The notes below the pieces were generated by a model that was given only the letters and a program-made list of their open reading frames with translations, did not search any database and was not told the origin of the DNA. Below, piece after piece: positions 32,701 to 45,559 of a stretch of DNA of 64,000 nucleotides. The position numbers were made by a program, and so were the translations under genes. Origin of the DNA: Uranotaenia lowii (taxonomy: Eukaryota; Arthropoda; Insecta; Diptera; Culicidae); the NCBI RefSeq assembly GCF_029784155.1, contig NC_073693.1, positions 316,446,351-316,510,350 of the forward strand, written 5' to 3'. Numbering within the stretch: the first letter of the stretch is position 1; each line of letters starts with the position of its first letter.

Positions 32701-35700
32701 ACAAAAATGACAAAAATGACAAAAATGACAAAAATGACAAAAATGACAAAAATGACAAAAATGACAAAAATGACAAAACTGACAAAAATGACAAAAATGA
32801 CAAAAATGACAAAAATGACAAAAACGACAAAAATGACAAAAATGACAAAAATGACAAAAATGACAAAAATGACAAAAATGACACAAATGACAAAAATGAC
32901 AAAATGACAAAAATGACAAAAATGACAAAAATGACAAAAATGACAAAAATGACAAAAATGACAAAAATGACAAAAATGACAAAAATGACAAAAATGACAA
33001 AAATGACAAAAATAACAAAAATGACAAAAATGACAAAAATGACAAAAATGACAAAAATGACAAAAATGACAAAAATGACAAAAATGACAAAAATGACAAA
33101 AATGACAAAAATGACAAAAATGACAAAAATGACAAAAATGACAAAAATGACAAAAATGACAAAAATGACAAAAATGACAAAAATGACAAAAATGACAAAA
33201 ATGACAAAAATGACAAAAATGACAAAAATGACAAAAATGACAAAAATGACAAAAATGACAAAAATGACAAAAATGACAAAAATGACAAAAATGACAAAAA
33301 TGACAAAAATGACAAAAATGACAAAAATGACAAAAATGACAAAAATGACAAAAATGACAAAAATGACAAAAATGACAAAAATGACAAAAATGACAAAAAT
33401 GACAAAAATGACAAAAATGACAAAAATGACAAAAATGACAAAAATGACAAAAATGACAAAAATGACAAAAATGACAAAAATGACAAAAATGACAAAAATG
33501 ACAAAAATGACAAAAATGACAAAAATGACAAAAATGACAAAAATGACAAAAATGACAAAAATGACAAAAATGACAAAAATGACAAAAATGACAAAAATGA
33601 CAAAAATGACAAAAATGACAAAAATGACAAAAATAACAAAAATGACAAAAATGACAAAAATGAAAAAAATGACAAAAATGACAAAAATGACAAAAATGAC
33701 AAAAATGACAAAAATGACAAAAATGACAAAAATGACAAAAATGACAAAAATGACAAAAATGACAAAAATGACAAAAATGACAAAAATGACAAAAATGACA
33801 AAAATGACAAAAATGACAAAAATGACAAAAATGACAAAAATGACAAAAATGACAAAAATGACAAAAATGACAAAAATGACAAAAATGACAAAAATGACAA
33901 AAATGACAAAAATGACAAAAATGACAAAAATGACAAAAATGACAAAAATGACAAAAAATGACAAAAATGACAAAAATGACAAAAATGACAAAAATGACAA
34001 AAATGACAAAAATGACAAAAATGACAAAAATGACAAAAATGACAAAAATGACAAAAATGACAAAAATGACAAAAATGACAAAAATGACAAAAATGACAAA
34101 AATGACAAAAATGACAAACATGACAAAAATGACAAAAATGACAAAAATGACAAAAATGACAAAAATGACAAAAATGACAAAAATGACAAAAATGACAATA
34201 ATGACAAAAATGACAAAAATGACAAAAATGACAAAAATGACAAAAATGACAAAAATGACAAAAATGACAAAAATGACAAAAATGACAAAAATGACAAAAA
34301 TGACAAAAATGACAAAAATGACAAAAATGACAAAAATGACAAAAATGACAAAAATGACAAAAATGACAAAAATGACAAAAATGACAAAAATGACAAAAAT
34401 GACAAAAATGACAAAAATGACAAAAATGACAAAAATGACAAAAATGACAAAAATGACAAAAATGACAAAAATGACAAAAATGACAAAAATGACAAAAATG
34501 ACAAAAATGACAAAAATGACAAAAATGACAAAAATGACAAAAATGACAAAAATGACAAAAATGACAAAAATGACAAAAATGACAAAAATGACAAAAATGA
34601 CAAAAATGACAAAAATGACAAAAATGACAAAAATGACAAAAATGACAAAAATGACAAAAATGACAAAAATGACAAAAATGACAAAAATGACAAAAATGAC
34701 AAAAATGACAAAAATGACAAAAATGACAAAAATGACAAAAATGACAAAAATGACAAAAATGACAAAAATGACAAAAATGACAAAAATGACAAAAATGACA
34801 AAAATGACAAAAATGACAAAAATGACAAAAATGACAAAAATGACAAAAATGACAAAAATGACAAAAATGACAAAAATGACAAAAATGACAAAAATGACAA
34901 AAATGACAAAAATGACAAAAATGACAAAAATGACAAAAATGACAAAAATGACAAAAATGACAAAAATGACAAAAATGACAAAAATGACAAAAATGACAAA
35001 AATGACAAAAATGACAAAAATGACAAAAATGACAAAAATGACAAAAATGACAAAAATGACAAAAATGACAAAAATGACAAAAAATTACAAAAATGACAAA
35101 AATGACAAAAATGACAAAAATGACAAAAATGACAAAAATGAAAAAAATGACAAAAATAACGAAAATGACAAAAATAACGAAAATGACGAAAATGACAAAA
35201 ATGACAAAAATGACAAAAATGACAAAAATGACAAAAATGACAAAAATGACAAAAATGACAAAAATGACAAAAATGACAAAAATGACAAAAATGACAAAAA
35301 TGACAAAAATGACAAAAATGACAAAAATGACAAAAATGACAAAAATGACAAAAATGACAAAAATGACAAAAATGACAAAAATGACAAAAATGACAAAAAT
35401 GACAAAAATGACAAAAATGACAAAAATGACAAAAATGACAAAAATGACAAAAATGACAAAAATGACAAAAATAACAAAAATGACAAAAATGACAAAAATG
35501 ACAAAAATGACAAAAATGACAAAAATGACAAAAATGACAAAAATGACAAAAATGACAAAAATGACAAAAATGACAAAAATGACAAAAATGACAAAAATGA
35601 CAAAAATGACAAAAATGACAAAAATGACAAAAATGACAAAAATGACAAAAATGACAAAAATGACAAAAATGACAAAAATGACAAAAATGACAAAAATGAC

Positions 35701-36655
35701 AAAAATGACAAAAATGACAAAAATGACAAAAATGACAAAAATGACAAAAATGACAAAAATGACAAAATGACAAAAATGACAAAAATGACAAAAATGACAA
35801 AAATGACAAAAATGACAAAAATGACAAAAATGACAAAATGACAAAAATGACAAAAATGACAAAAATGACAAAAATGACAAAATGACAAAAATTACAAAAA
35901 TTACAAAAATGACAAAAATGACAAAAATGACAAAAATAACAAAAATGACAAAAATGACAAAAAAAATGACAAAAATGACAAAAATGACAAAAATGACAAA
36001 AATGACAAAAATGACAAAAATGACAAAAATGACAAAAATGACAAAAATGACAAAAATGACAAAAATGACAAAAATGACAAAAATGACAAAAATGACAAAA
36101 ATGACAAAAATGACAAAAATGACAAAAATGACAAAAATGACAAAAATGACAAAAATGACAAAAATGACAAAAATGACAAAAATGACAAAAATGACAAAAA
36201 TGACAAAAATGACAAAAATGACAAAAATGACAAAAATGACAAAAATGACAAAAATGACAAAAATGACAAAAATGACAAAAATGACAAAAATGACAAAAAT
36301 GACAAAAATGACAAAAATGACAAAAATGACAAAAATGACAAAAATGACAAAAATGACAAAAATGACAAAAATGACAAAAATGACAAAAATGACAAAAATG
36401 ACAAAAATGACAAAAATGACAAAAATGACAAAAATGACAAAAATGACAAAAATGACAAAAATGACAAAAATGACAAAAATGACAAAAATGACAAAAATGA
36501 CAAAAATGACAAAAATGACAAAAATGACAAAAACGACAAAAATGACAAAAATGACAAAAATGACAATAATGACAAAAAATGACAAAAATGACAAAAATGA
36601 CAAAAACGACAAAAATGACAAAAATGACAAAAATAACAAAAATGACAAAAATGAC
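29715..36655 (+). repeat. 9-bp satellite (TGACAAAAA)n, about 6.9 kb, ~765 copies
   Basis: The array is almost pure TGACAAAAA. The left edge is diverged (29715-29860: AATGTAAAAAATAAG and similar), as is the right edge (36655: GACATCAAAAAAC). Rare variants are TAAC, ATTAC, AACG and single-base indels that change phase. Because nine is divisible by three, two forward frames (MTK and NDK repeats) and all three reverse frames (FLS, FVI and FCH repeats) stay open for hundreds to over two thousand codons. These are not genes. The plus strand is strongly A-rich. The array lies 0.7 kb from the assembly gap. Confidence 0.97.
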
Positions 36656-37348
36656 ATCAAAAAACAAATTTCGAAAGTAGAATAATAGGACTGTTTTTTT
36701 TTAACTTGTGAGGTCATCGCGTGATTTTTGAAGTCGTTTAATAAAAATTTTCATTCAAATTTTTATCCAGTTTTATTTATTTCATTGAACTATTTTAAGA
36801 AGCACATCAAGCAACCAAAAGTCGCATATTTGCTTAAATGAAGGCTCTGGAAGTTACATTTTGGTGAAAAAGAAAAACAATTCTCCTAAAGTGAATTTTG
36901 TTTTAACTTGAAAGATACTTGATTTATTCTTGCAAATTCCCGCGAGGGAATTACATGTACGTTAGACCGCTGCAAGCTTTGTGTGAAAATTGCAAATTTA
37001 AAGATTTTTTTACCCCCCAAAATTTGCTTCAGCTTTTTTTTATTTCCAAAAACATCAATAGAAATTTTGAAAGCGACTCGTTCAGTCCTGAATTGGCGCA
37101 AAGAGTATTAATTTTGTATGGAAATTTTGATGGGATTGCAAAATTTTTCATTAAAAAATGCCAGAGAAATACTGAGAGTTCTATAAAATGTAGTTTAAAT
37201 ATTCTTTGAATTTTTCAGTACATTTCATGTTTACAAACCTCAAACCTTACTTTTAATCAAGAAAAGATATTCGCTGTTATGCATAAAAAAAATTGCAAAA
37301 AACTGCTTTGCATAACCATTGAATTTATTAATTACTCTGAGATAGCGA
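36656..37348. other. AT-rich flank between satellite and gap
   Basis: Short frames only (71-96 codons), overlapping on opposite strands. No element was recognised. Confidence 0.5.
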
Positions 37349-37848
37349 NNNNNNNNNNNNNNNNNNNNNNNNNNNNNNNNNNNNNNNNNNNNNNNNNNNN
37401 NNNNNNNNNNNNNNNNNNNNNNNNNNNNNNNNNNNNNNNNNNNNNNNNNNNNNNNNNNNNNNNNNNNNNNNNNNNNNNNNNNNNNNNNNNNNNNNNNNNN
37501 NNNNNNNNNNNNNNNNNNNNNNNNNNNNNNNNNNNNNNNNNNNNNNNNNNNNNNNNNNNNNNNNNNNNNNNNNNNNNNNNNNNNNNNNNNNNNNNNNNNN
37601 NNNNNNNNNNNNNNNNNNNNNNNNNNNNNNNNNNNNNNNNNNNNNNNNNNNNNNNNNNNNNNNNNNNNNNNNNNNNNNNNNNNNNNNNNNNNNNNNNNNN
37701 NNNNNNNNNNNNNNNNNNNNNNNNNNNNNNNNNNNNNNNNNNNNNNNNNNNNNNNNNNNNNNNNNNNNNNNNNNNNNNNNNNNNNNNNNNNNNNNNNNNN
37801 NNNNNNNNNNNNNNNNNNNNNNNNNNNNNNNNNNNNNNNNNNNNNNNN
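37349..37848. other. Assembly gap of exactly 500 N
   Basis: 500 consecutive N, a conventional placeholder for a scaffold join of unknown size. Sequence on either side need not be truly adjacent, and the two flanking contigs could even be allelic. Confidence 0.98.
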
Positions 37849-38257
37849 GTAAATTGTACGTAAAAGATCCAAGGTTGTCAGACTATTACAGCCAGTTCAT
37901 TGTAGCTTAAAACTTAAACTAAAACCTAAATACTTAAAAATTTGCCCATACTCCTATGTCAACCCTCAGCTATCGGTCTTGGCTTAGAGATTAGAGAGTA
38001 TGTCTTCTAATTCAGAGGTCATGAGATCAAATCTTGGTCAAAATTTAGAGTTTTCAATTTTTTTATAGTGGACATGTTTAAAGAAGAAAATGTTCTAAAG
38101 ACACTTAAGAGATTAGATGAAAGACAGAGGCGCTAGGAAAAAAGTTCCAATTTTAGCCATTTCGGACCACTGTGCGATGTCCGACTGACTAGATGAAGGA
38201 AAAACACTAATACATATTCGTACTATCCAATAGTATTCGTCGATAGTGGCATACATA
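37849..38257. other. No gene; possible tRNA-like repeat at 37975-38040
   Basis: The stretch TTGGCTTAGAGATTAGAG .. GTCTTCTAATTCAGAGGTCATGAGATCAAATCTTGGTC (37980-38038) has the layout of a decayed tRNA-like sequence, an A-box-like part and a B-box-like part, resembling repeats common in insect genomes. Weak. The rest is unannotated. Confidence 0.3.
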
Positions 38258-41200
38258 GTAGGGCTAGGTGGGGTAATTATGAACAAAATTTCATCATTTG
38301 GCACACTTACAGCCACCATATGTTAAATTCTTATCACAAACTCCGAAAAGCTGCCATCAATGAATGTTTCCGTGCTCTCCATCATTCTGTAGAACAACTT
38401 TTGTTTTTTGGTCGCAACCTCTGTCCTTGAGACGTCTGTTCATAATTACCCCGTCTGTTCATATTTACCCCACTCTCTAGGGGGTAATTATGAACACGGT
38501 TTACGAACTTGGTATAAAATTTTGGAAAAGTAACAGTAGTTATACGTTACATTTATCCATAGTAAGCAGTGCATGCTGATTTTTTACTTAAAAAGTTATG
38601 TTCATAATTACCCCAAACTCTGTTCATAATTACCCCGGACTATGTTCATATTTACCCCGAGACTTGTCCAATATGATTTATATGGTGTCAGAAAAACTCA
38701 ATTAAACACCAAATAATGAAAATTATTAGCAGTTACAAGAAAATGAGTTATTTTATAAAAACACAATCCAATTCATGTACAGAACTTGCAAAATAAACAA
38801 ATGTATTCAAAATTAAGAAGTAAAACAATAGAAAAATAGCTATTTAGTGTTCTTTTTTTTTGATATTTTCTAACTTTTGTTTCGAGAGTTTATTTCCTTT
38901 GTTGCATCTTTTACGTTCTGGTTGGTTTCTTTTTTCCAATTCTTTATGTCTTTACAGAACATTTTATTCGATAGGACATGGGATGAATCATCCAATAGGA
39001 TGAAAATTCCTGAAAAAAAAAATCGATAGGACCTCTCCGTGTGAAATTTTAGAGGAGTTGGGGTACTCGATAGTTTTTACATCCGTTCAAAATGTCCTGC
39101 GCAGCAAACTTCAAGTCTTGAATTCTTGAAATTGAAACCTATTTATACATATACAGGAAATTCAAAAATATTTTAAAAGGGTTGTTTCACAAAAACACTC
39201 TTTAAAATCTTCTTGGATCAGTGAACAGTCATTTTTTACTATTCTTGTCAGTTCTATATGATTGACAGTTTTGAATAATATTTACACTTATGAATTTTTT
39301 ATCACCTGTATGGAATTTCACATAACTAGCTCTATTCTTTAAAAAAATTGAAGTACTGCCGAACCTGAAAGAGAAAATCTTCAACCAAAAGATGTTCATT
39401 TTGCACCAAATAAAAAAGAAATTCGAACATATGAACATTGAAAAAAGTATCTAAGTTTAAAATTAGAGTGCAGGAAAATAGATTTTGGATCTTTTATATC
39501 CGGAAGCAACACATAAACAATTATTATTTGCCTAATGTTCTGAATAGCAGCACGTTGTCCAAAAATACAGGAAAATTGATCTTTGCTTTGTGGACTTATT
39601 CCCCAATTAAACTTATCAAAGTTTTTCATATATTTTACTGTTGACCACAGAGATTTAAGGTTCATAATAATGTTAAATTTCACACAGTTATGAATAAAAG
39701 CTCGATCAGCAAACCTTTCGTAAACAAATGGTGAATTTAATTTTAAGTAAAATTAAACATTTCTTCAAGTCTGGTTGTAAACCTTGTTATTCATCAATTA
39801 CCAAAAAACCTGGTGTTAAAAGCACATAAAATCTGTATTCGGTATTAGAGAACTATTCCTGGGATATAGGTTATCGGTTTTGGTAGAACCGATGAAACTT
39901 TTGACTGCCTTTTTTCTATCAATGAACAGCAAGTTTTTATCGCTATTTATTTAAGCAAAATTAAGACTTGTTTAAATTGGGTTACGGATTGTGCTTTTTT
40001 TCAAAATTTCTGTTTTATTCACTTTTTTCCACTTTTGAAATTTTATTTTTAGTTTAAATGAAATGGGGTTCAAAAGTTTTTTCAAAGACTGAAAAGAACT
40101 GGCATAGCTTTTCCTCTAAATCTGAATCTCAATTTCGGAAAAAAAATCAATTTCTCAAAAATTCAAAACTTAACAGATTACATACCTAATTTTATTATGA
40201 AATTTAGGCTGGAACAAATATCAATTTCTTCTTTTGTCAACCCCCTTCCCCCCTTAAGAATTTCCAAAAACCCGAAGGGGGGAATAAATAAAGTTTGAAG
40301 TAATTTATGAGAAATTCGATAAATAATTCCAATATCTGAAAGATTACAAGTCCAAAAAACAAATTTAAGAAGATGGGAGTTATTCCATATTTTATTTTCT
40401 CGATTTGATTGAATGGGGATCGAAGTAGTCAACGACATGAATATGACGTGTTTTTTCGAGCTCCTAATTTTCTTCACTAAATTTGAAAAGAAAGGAAAAT
40501 TTGAAGAAGTCAAGTGAAATTATCGTTATTATACCGATCTGGATGGGCTGAATGAAGCAACCAAAGTGTTTGGATGAATTAAACAGGACTGGCCACAATC
40601 CTAAGCCACCAGCGTGCCAGTCAGATAATCAGACAGGCGGTCAGCAATTTCGAGCGAGCTAATCAAGCGGCGGAAACTGGTTCCATCTCTGCGGGTTGTA
40701 GGACTAGCAGTACAGCACAGATCGAATCTATACATCTGTGAAAATGGTGTCCCGTGGGTCCTTTCAAGCCTGATGCAAACTTCTCCAAATTCTTGGAGAA
40801 GTAGCAAGAATCCCTCAAGCTAAGTATTCAGAATTTTATCTACATTTAAATCTGAAGTTTTAACTTTTGCAAAAGGTATTTTATATTCAAACAACAAATT
40901 TTTATCTTAAATTGGAATTCAGCTCATAGTTCGTTGCTAATTTAAGATTATTTTTTTGGTAGTTTTACAAAAATGAAACAAAATATCTTATTGATTTAGA
41001 TCAATTAGATTCAGAGCGGAAGATAATTTTTGATAGTTTAATGTTTCGAATCAAAGGAAACACTCGCTAACTTTTGTGCTAAATTTTGAGCAACTTTAGG
41101 TATAAGTTTCTACCAATGTTTCGATTGGCTGGAAAGTTCGCCTCGACTATTAGAAAATTTTGTTATTTTATTTTGTTTTTTTTTTCTATTAGAGATTCAC

Positions 41201-42864
41201 CTTTGTTGGAACTATGGAAATAACTTTTTAGATCTCTAACTACTTACGCAATGTTTGCCAAGAAAATGATTTTTTAATTAGTCGCAAAGAGGGCTAAAAT
41301 ACCTTTTTTTGTCTGATAGGATTTGAAAAATCAATAATTTTCAAAAATTGCAGCTCTGACTAAAGAAACTATTTTGATGATAAGTAACTTGCAGTTTCAA
41401 TGTTTATCGAAAATAAATTTTGCATGAGGCCTTATACTCAAGCCTTTTAATAAACTGAAAGCTTTCAATAGAAACTAATAGGAGTTAGGAAAATAATTAT
41501 AATTTTTAAGGTTCACCGTAACACTAGTCAAAAGTTTCTCCCAATCAATTCCTTCAACCTCTCTCCCAACCAAAATTGTTTTGCTAGGATGCAGAGGTAA
41601 CCTCGGTCCTAAAGCACAAAATAGATCTTTCATCCTTTTCTCTTTCTTCCAATCTATCTATTGACTACTAGGACGTGGCCGGCGCCGTTATTGACGTTAA
41701 AAGAGAGAGCATCAGTTTTGTGCAGTGTGAATGAGCTGCTAATCCCAAGCACCATTCATTTGACCTCTGATCAAAATTGATGGCCTCGGTCAATCACGGA
41801 GTAGCAACCATTGGCGATGTGGAACTTGTTCTACTGAGCCACGCCAGCGATCGTGGACCTCGAAGTGATTGTTAGCATAATATGTTTTAAAAGCAATGCA
41901 TACATTTTCTACAACCATGCACTTCGGGTTTTACGGTTAAAGGTGGATGTGAGTAGTTAATCAAGCTAAGCTAAGCTAAGCTATTTTATTTTCTCGATTT
42001 GATTGAATTATTCGATAAAAAATTACTTAATTTTTAGATTTTGTGCTATGATATAGTAGGAATTTCGTTGAATACAAGCTTCCGTGCAATTTATTCCATT
42101 TTATTTGTTTTTCGCATTATTTTTTATTGTCCCCCCCCTCGCGAAGTTCCAACTTCTAGTGACAAAAGAAGGATTTGAAGTTTGTTCCGGCCTTATTGAA
42201 TTTGGTCCAGTGGATTCTGGGATATAAATGCCGAGTGTTGATGTTTCCCGGCGAAGATTTCTTTACGGTCGTTAATGTGTTAAGATCTTATAGGAGGGGG
42301 GGGGGGGGTAGTAGTTGTTTAAGAAATTTCTTACAAGGTGAGGAGGGGAAAGGGGTCTGAAAATGCTTGGGTAATTAGTGAATGGCCCCCTAAGTTGATG
42401 AATAAATCATTTGACCATTAAAAAGCATTAGAAATGTCAGGAAATGCATAAGAAGATGTGTTCATAATTACCCCATAGGACGCAAACTATGGGGTAAATA
42501 TGAACACTCATCTGTGAACCAGTGCGAATATTTTTTTTCAAAATTTCTTCAAAATTCAGATAAAGCATCATAAACTGGATGTAAAACAGGCTATAACAAC
42601 ATTCCAGCTGGATTTCTCATGATCAGATATTCAAAACATTGAACATTGTCGAAAACGATTTCCGTTTCACGAGGTAATGATTTTTTAAAACATCTGAAAT
42701 GATATATTTATGATTTGAAAACAGATCAGAAACACCTTACAGCTATCAATCGGTTGTTAAACTACCACTTTTGGAACTTTTTGTGTTCATTCATCCCTCA
42801 CGGCAGCGCGTATGGCACTTGTTCGGAATTACCCCGTGTTCATAATTACCCCACTTGACCCTAC
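38258..42864. mobile_element. Transposon-like element with repeated subterminal motif (4.6 kb)
   Basis: The left end GTAGGGCTAGGTGGGG (38258) is inverted at the right end as CCCCACTTGACCCTAC (ending 42864). The motif GTTCATAATTACCCC, or its complement GGGGTAATTATGAAC, with the variant GTTCATATTTACCCC, occurs about eight times within the first 420 bp. It occurs about five times within the last 410 bp, in both orientations, and not in the interior. Multiple subterminal motif copies are the usual arrangement of transposase binding sites. No transposase gene is left inside, and no clear target duplication was seen. Superfamily undetermined. Confidence 0.6.
40415..41981 (+). mobile_element. Probable non-LTR or SINE-type insertion with (AGCTA)n tail
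   Basis: An identical 27-bp sequence, starting TATTTTATTTTCTCG, lies at 40388-40414 and 41982-42008 and could be the target duplication. The sequence in between ends in AGCTAAGCTAAGCTAAGCTA, a short tandem tail of the kind found at the 3' end of some non-LTR elements. Its last 300 bp (41650-41960) is GC-richer, like a 3' UTR. A second GC-rich patch at 40560-40810 has a 68-codon frame on the complement. No reverse transcriptase was found, so it is either truncated or non-autonomous. Confidence 0.5.
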
Positions 42865-43274
42865 TTCTTCTGGAGGCTGGCGGTTTTAGCATTCAAAGCA
42901 TGTTAGCTGCCACTTCTGGAAGTTTGTACGCTTGAGTACATACCTGGATGAACCTTTCAAGGGAACATACGTTGCACTTAGGATCTCTTGTGTGAACTAA
43001 GGTAACTCCCCGACAAAAAAAAAAGCCAACACTCTATTGTGCCACCAAAAAATGGCAGAACGCCCCTACTGTTCATAGTACCATGAATACCCTCACTCAA
43101 TGAAGCCCACCCGACTAAAACTAACAAAATATGTTTTGGTTTGAAATATCTTAACTTTCAAAAAAATATCAAACTTGAAAAAAAATGTCTCTGTGTTAGT
43201 GAATGTTAACCAGAACAAAAATAATGCAATCATCTGAAATGCACTTTGACGGATGGCTTTCTTTCGATCCTTCG
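42865..43274. other. No gene recognised
   Basis: Sequence between the 4.6 kb element and dup1-B. A run of A near 43014 and short frames only. Confidence 0.5.
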
Positions 43275-45145
43275 ATTTCTGATGAGTTTGCTCTTAAACA
43301 GGGTGCAGGAACCTAAAATCCCATCCCTATCAAAGCCAAGTTCCAAATTGTACATTTGCACTCAAAACTTTCCTACAAAGTTATTACTATGGTCCACAGA
43401 GAGCTAGCCGGTCTCATCCGAATGCTAATCCAATAAGCTTCTTATTGGGCTAAATAAAAGCGTTTCTCTAGGACTAGCTATAGTTTAGAAATATCGCCGT
43501 CCGTAGTCTGATAGACTATCCACTCGCTCGTTCATCGTCAACTGATGATCTCCATTATCTTTGGCATAATTGAAGACATGCTTCGGTGACGATGTTCGCG
43601 GAGATTGTCTGAATGGGGGTGTTGGGTAGCATTTTGGGAGGGGTTGCTAAAAGTCACTTTCCGAATGACAGCGGGAATCCAAACTTCGTCGATGCACAGA
43701 CGCTCAGACGCACACTGTAACGCTTTTTGCGTGCAGCGAATTAAAAGCTGCAGAACCCTCGGATAAAGACAAGAGACGGTGAATGTGCAACTTCGACTCG
43801 AGCAGCATCAGCAAGTTCGCCCGGAGAGGAAGTTTTAATTGAAACCACCCTTTTTCTCCGCTGGCAGCAGCCTTGGAAGGGTCCAGGAATGCCACTTTTC
43901 AGCCCTTTCCTGTCCTGTCACCAACCACCAGCTATTGCAAACAACACCGGAAATTCCACGGCTTGGTGGCACTGAACTGGCAGATAATAAATTAACTTGT
44001 TTTCTCTCTCCTTAGTGGGTGCAATCAGTGAAGTTAAAGAGAAAATAATAAGACCCAGCGAGAAGGTACCCAGGAGGTGGGGGCGTGGCGTCGCTGCACA
44101 ATCATAGCACGGTGCTGGTCTTTTTTTCTGTTGTTTTTGTTCGGCTCCATAGTTTTCCTCTTATTATTTTCCAAAACCCGAGAACCAGCAGAAGCACTCG
44201 CTAATGGAAGTCAATGGCAGTTCATGTTCGCTTGCAGAAACAGTGACGAGCAGCGTCGCCAATTATGAATGATTGCTGAAGTCAGCAAAGCGTTGAAAAG
44301 TTATGTAGTTTTTTTTTTCAAATCATGAAAGAAAAGTAACCATCAAGAGTTTCCATCGTATCAACAATTGCGAATAGATGTTATCTTAATATAAAATCTA
44401 AAATCCACCTATTGCACTATTTTGGCAACACTGTCAAGCAGCCAAATGCAGGAAAGTGGAAAAGTACCTAGTGGCATCTCAAACGGGAAAGTGGCAGCGA
44501 ACAACTACGGCGTTTGTTTCTGCTTCGATTGTGATTGTTTTCAAGCAGCTTCCAGCCAGCAGCAGCAGAACAAAGCAATTATTAATCTTTGCGCTTTATT
44601 GGATTCCTTGAATTAGGTGTAATTTCTCCTTTTGTTGTGCGGCTGTCAATGATTGTTGTAGGTAAGCTGTTGTTTGCGAGTCAAGAATAAATCACGAGCG
44701 ATTTTTGTTTCCCGGATGCATTCTTTGCATTCGCGAAACTTGATATATTGGGAAATTTATTGGACATTCTGGAGCTCTGTTTTTTGAAAGTTCCATGTTG
44801 CTTTTGACTTTTTTGTAGACAAATCAAATTATTGTATTTTTAGTATGAACTTTAAGCTAAATGCGGTAGATTATAAATGAGAAAGAGAATTCCAAATCAA
44901 TTTATCATTAATGTGGTTCAAACCTTTTAAAAGAAAGGTTGAGTGGCTTTCTACAAGTAGTTTGGAGAAAATAATCGATAAATATTAACAATAGTGGTTG
45001 AATTGAACTGCAAACGTTTCTGGAATTCTTTCAAACTCATGAAACAACCTGTCGTATAATAGCTGATTTTTTGGAATACTTTTGTGATTATTCGTTTCCA
45101 TGTTCTTTTATCACTGCCGGATTTTTCAGCCCTGAGATATGGCGA
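43275..45145 (+). repeat. Duplicated block dup1, copy B
   Basis: Counterpart of 4515-6292 plus 15916-16029, here uninterrupted. It shows that the 6293-15915 sequence is an insertion in copy A rather than a deletion in B, because B carries the continuous junction at 45003-45040. It includes a 64-codon frame (44422-44616) shared with copy A. Confidence 0.85.
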
Positions 45146-45149
45146 TTTG

Positions 45150-45559
45150 TAGATAGTGTACAACTTGATATACCATACACCTAACCTTCGGGTAGTGGTC
45201 ATATCACCTCTTGTCTTACAACTCTGAATCTCAGCCTCTCCGTGGTGCAACCTCGTGCTTTGGTGTCATGCGAACTGAGATAGGGGACTCCATACGCGTC
45301 TGTTCTCCATGTTAGAAGCGCGTTTGGAGTGCAAAAATGCCCTGGTGGTGTTCGGAGCAGCAACATCACAACGGTCTTTCTGCGAGATAGTAGGGTTATC
45401 TGCGGGCCTTGCAAGCTACGAACCTTGAAAAACAATTTTCAGACGGAAATCAGCAAAGACCTACACGACAAGATGGGCCCACCGATTAAAAACTTTTATG
45501 TGTACCTAGTACCCACGTGCTCTCTAACGAATTGAAGAGCCGCGAATTCGACATCGTAA
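45150..45559 (+). mobile_element. RTE copy 3, 5' UTR and start of ORF2
   Basis: Matches the leaders of copies 1 and 2: CTTCGGGTAGTGGTCATATCACC at about 45190, GTCTGTTCTCCATG, CTGGTGGTGTTCGG and the start of the endonuclease frame (LSNELKSREFDIV near 45520-45558). It has more deletions than copy 2. It is interrupted at 45560 by the solo LTR. Confidence 0.7.

Noticed and set aside
29836..36717. Open frame of 2293 codons on the complement, and other frames of 224-1414 codons in both strands
   Set aside because: They are translations of a 9-bp satellite. A repeat length divisible by three keeps five frames free of stops. The products are simple tripeptide repeats (FVI, FCH, FLS, MTK, NDK) that swap at single-base indels.
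37240..37872. Frames of about 200 codons on both strands across the gap
   Set aside because: They consist almost entirely of N.
40178..40513. 111-codon complement frame within the 4.6 kb element
   Set aside because: No domain. It overlaps the 27-bp duplication and the start of a probable insertion, so it is not an intact gene of either element.
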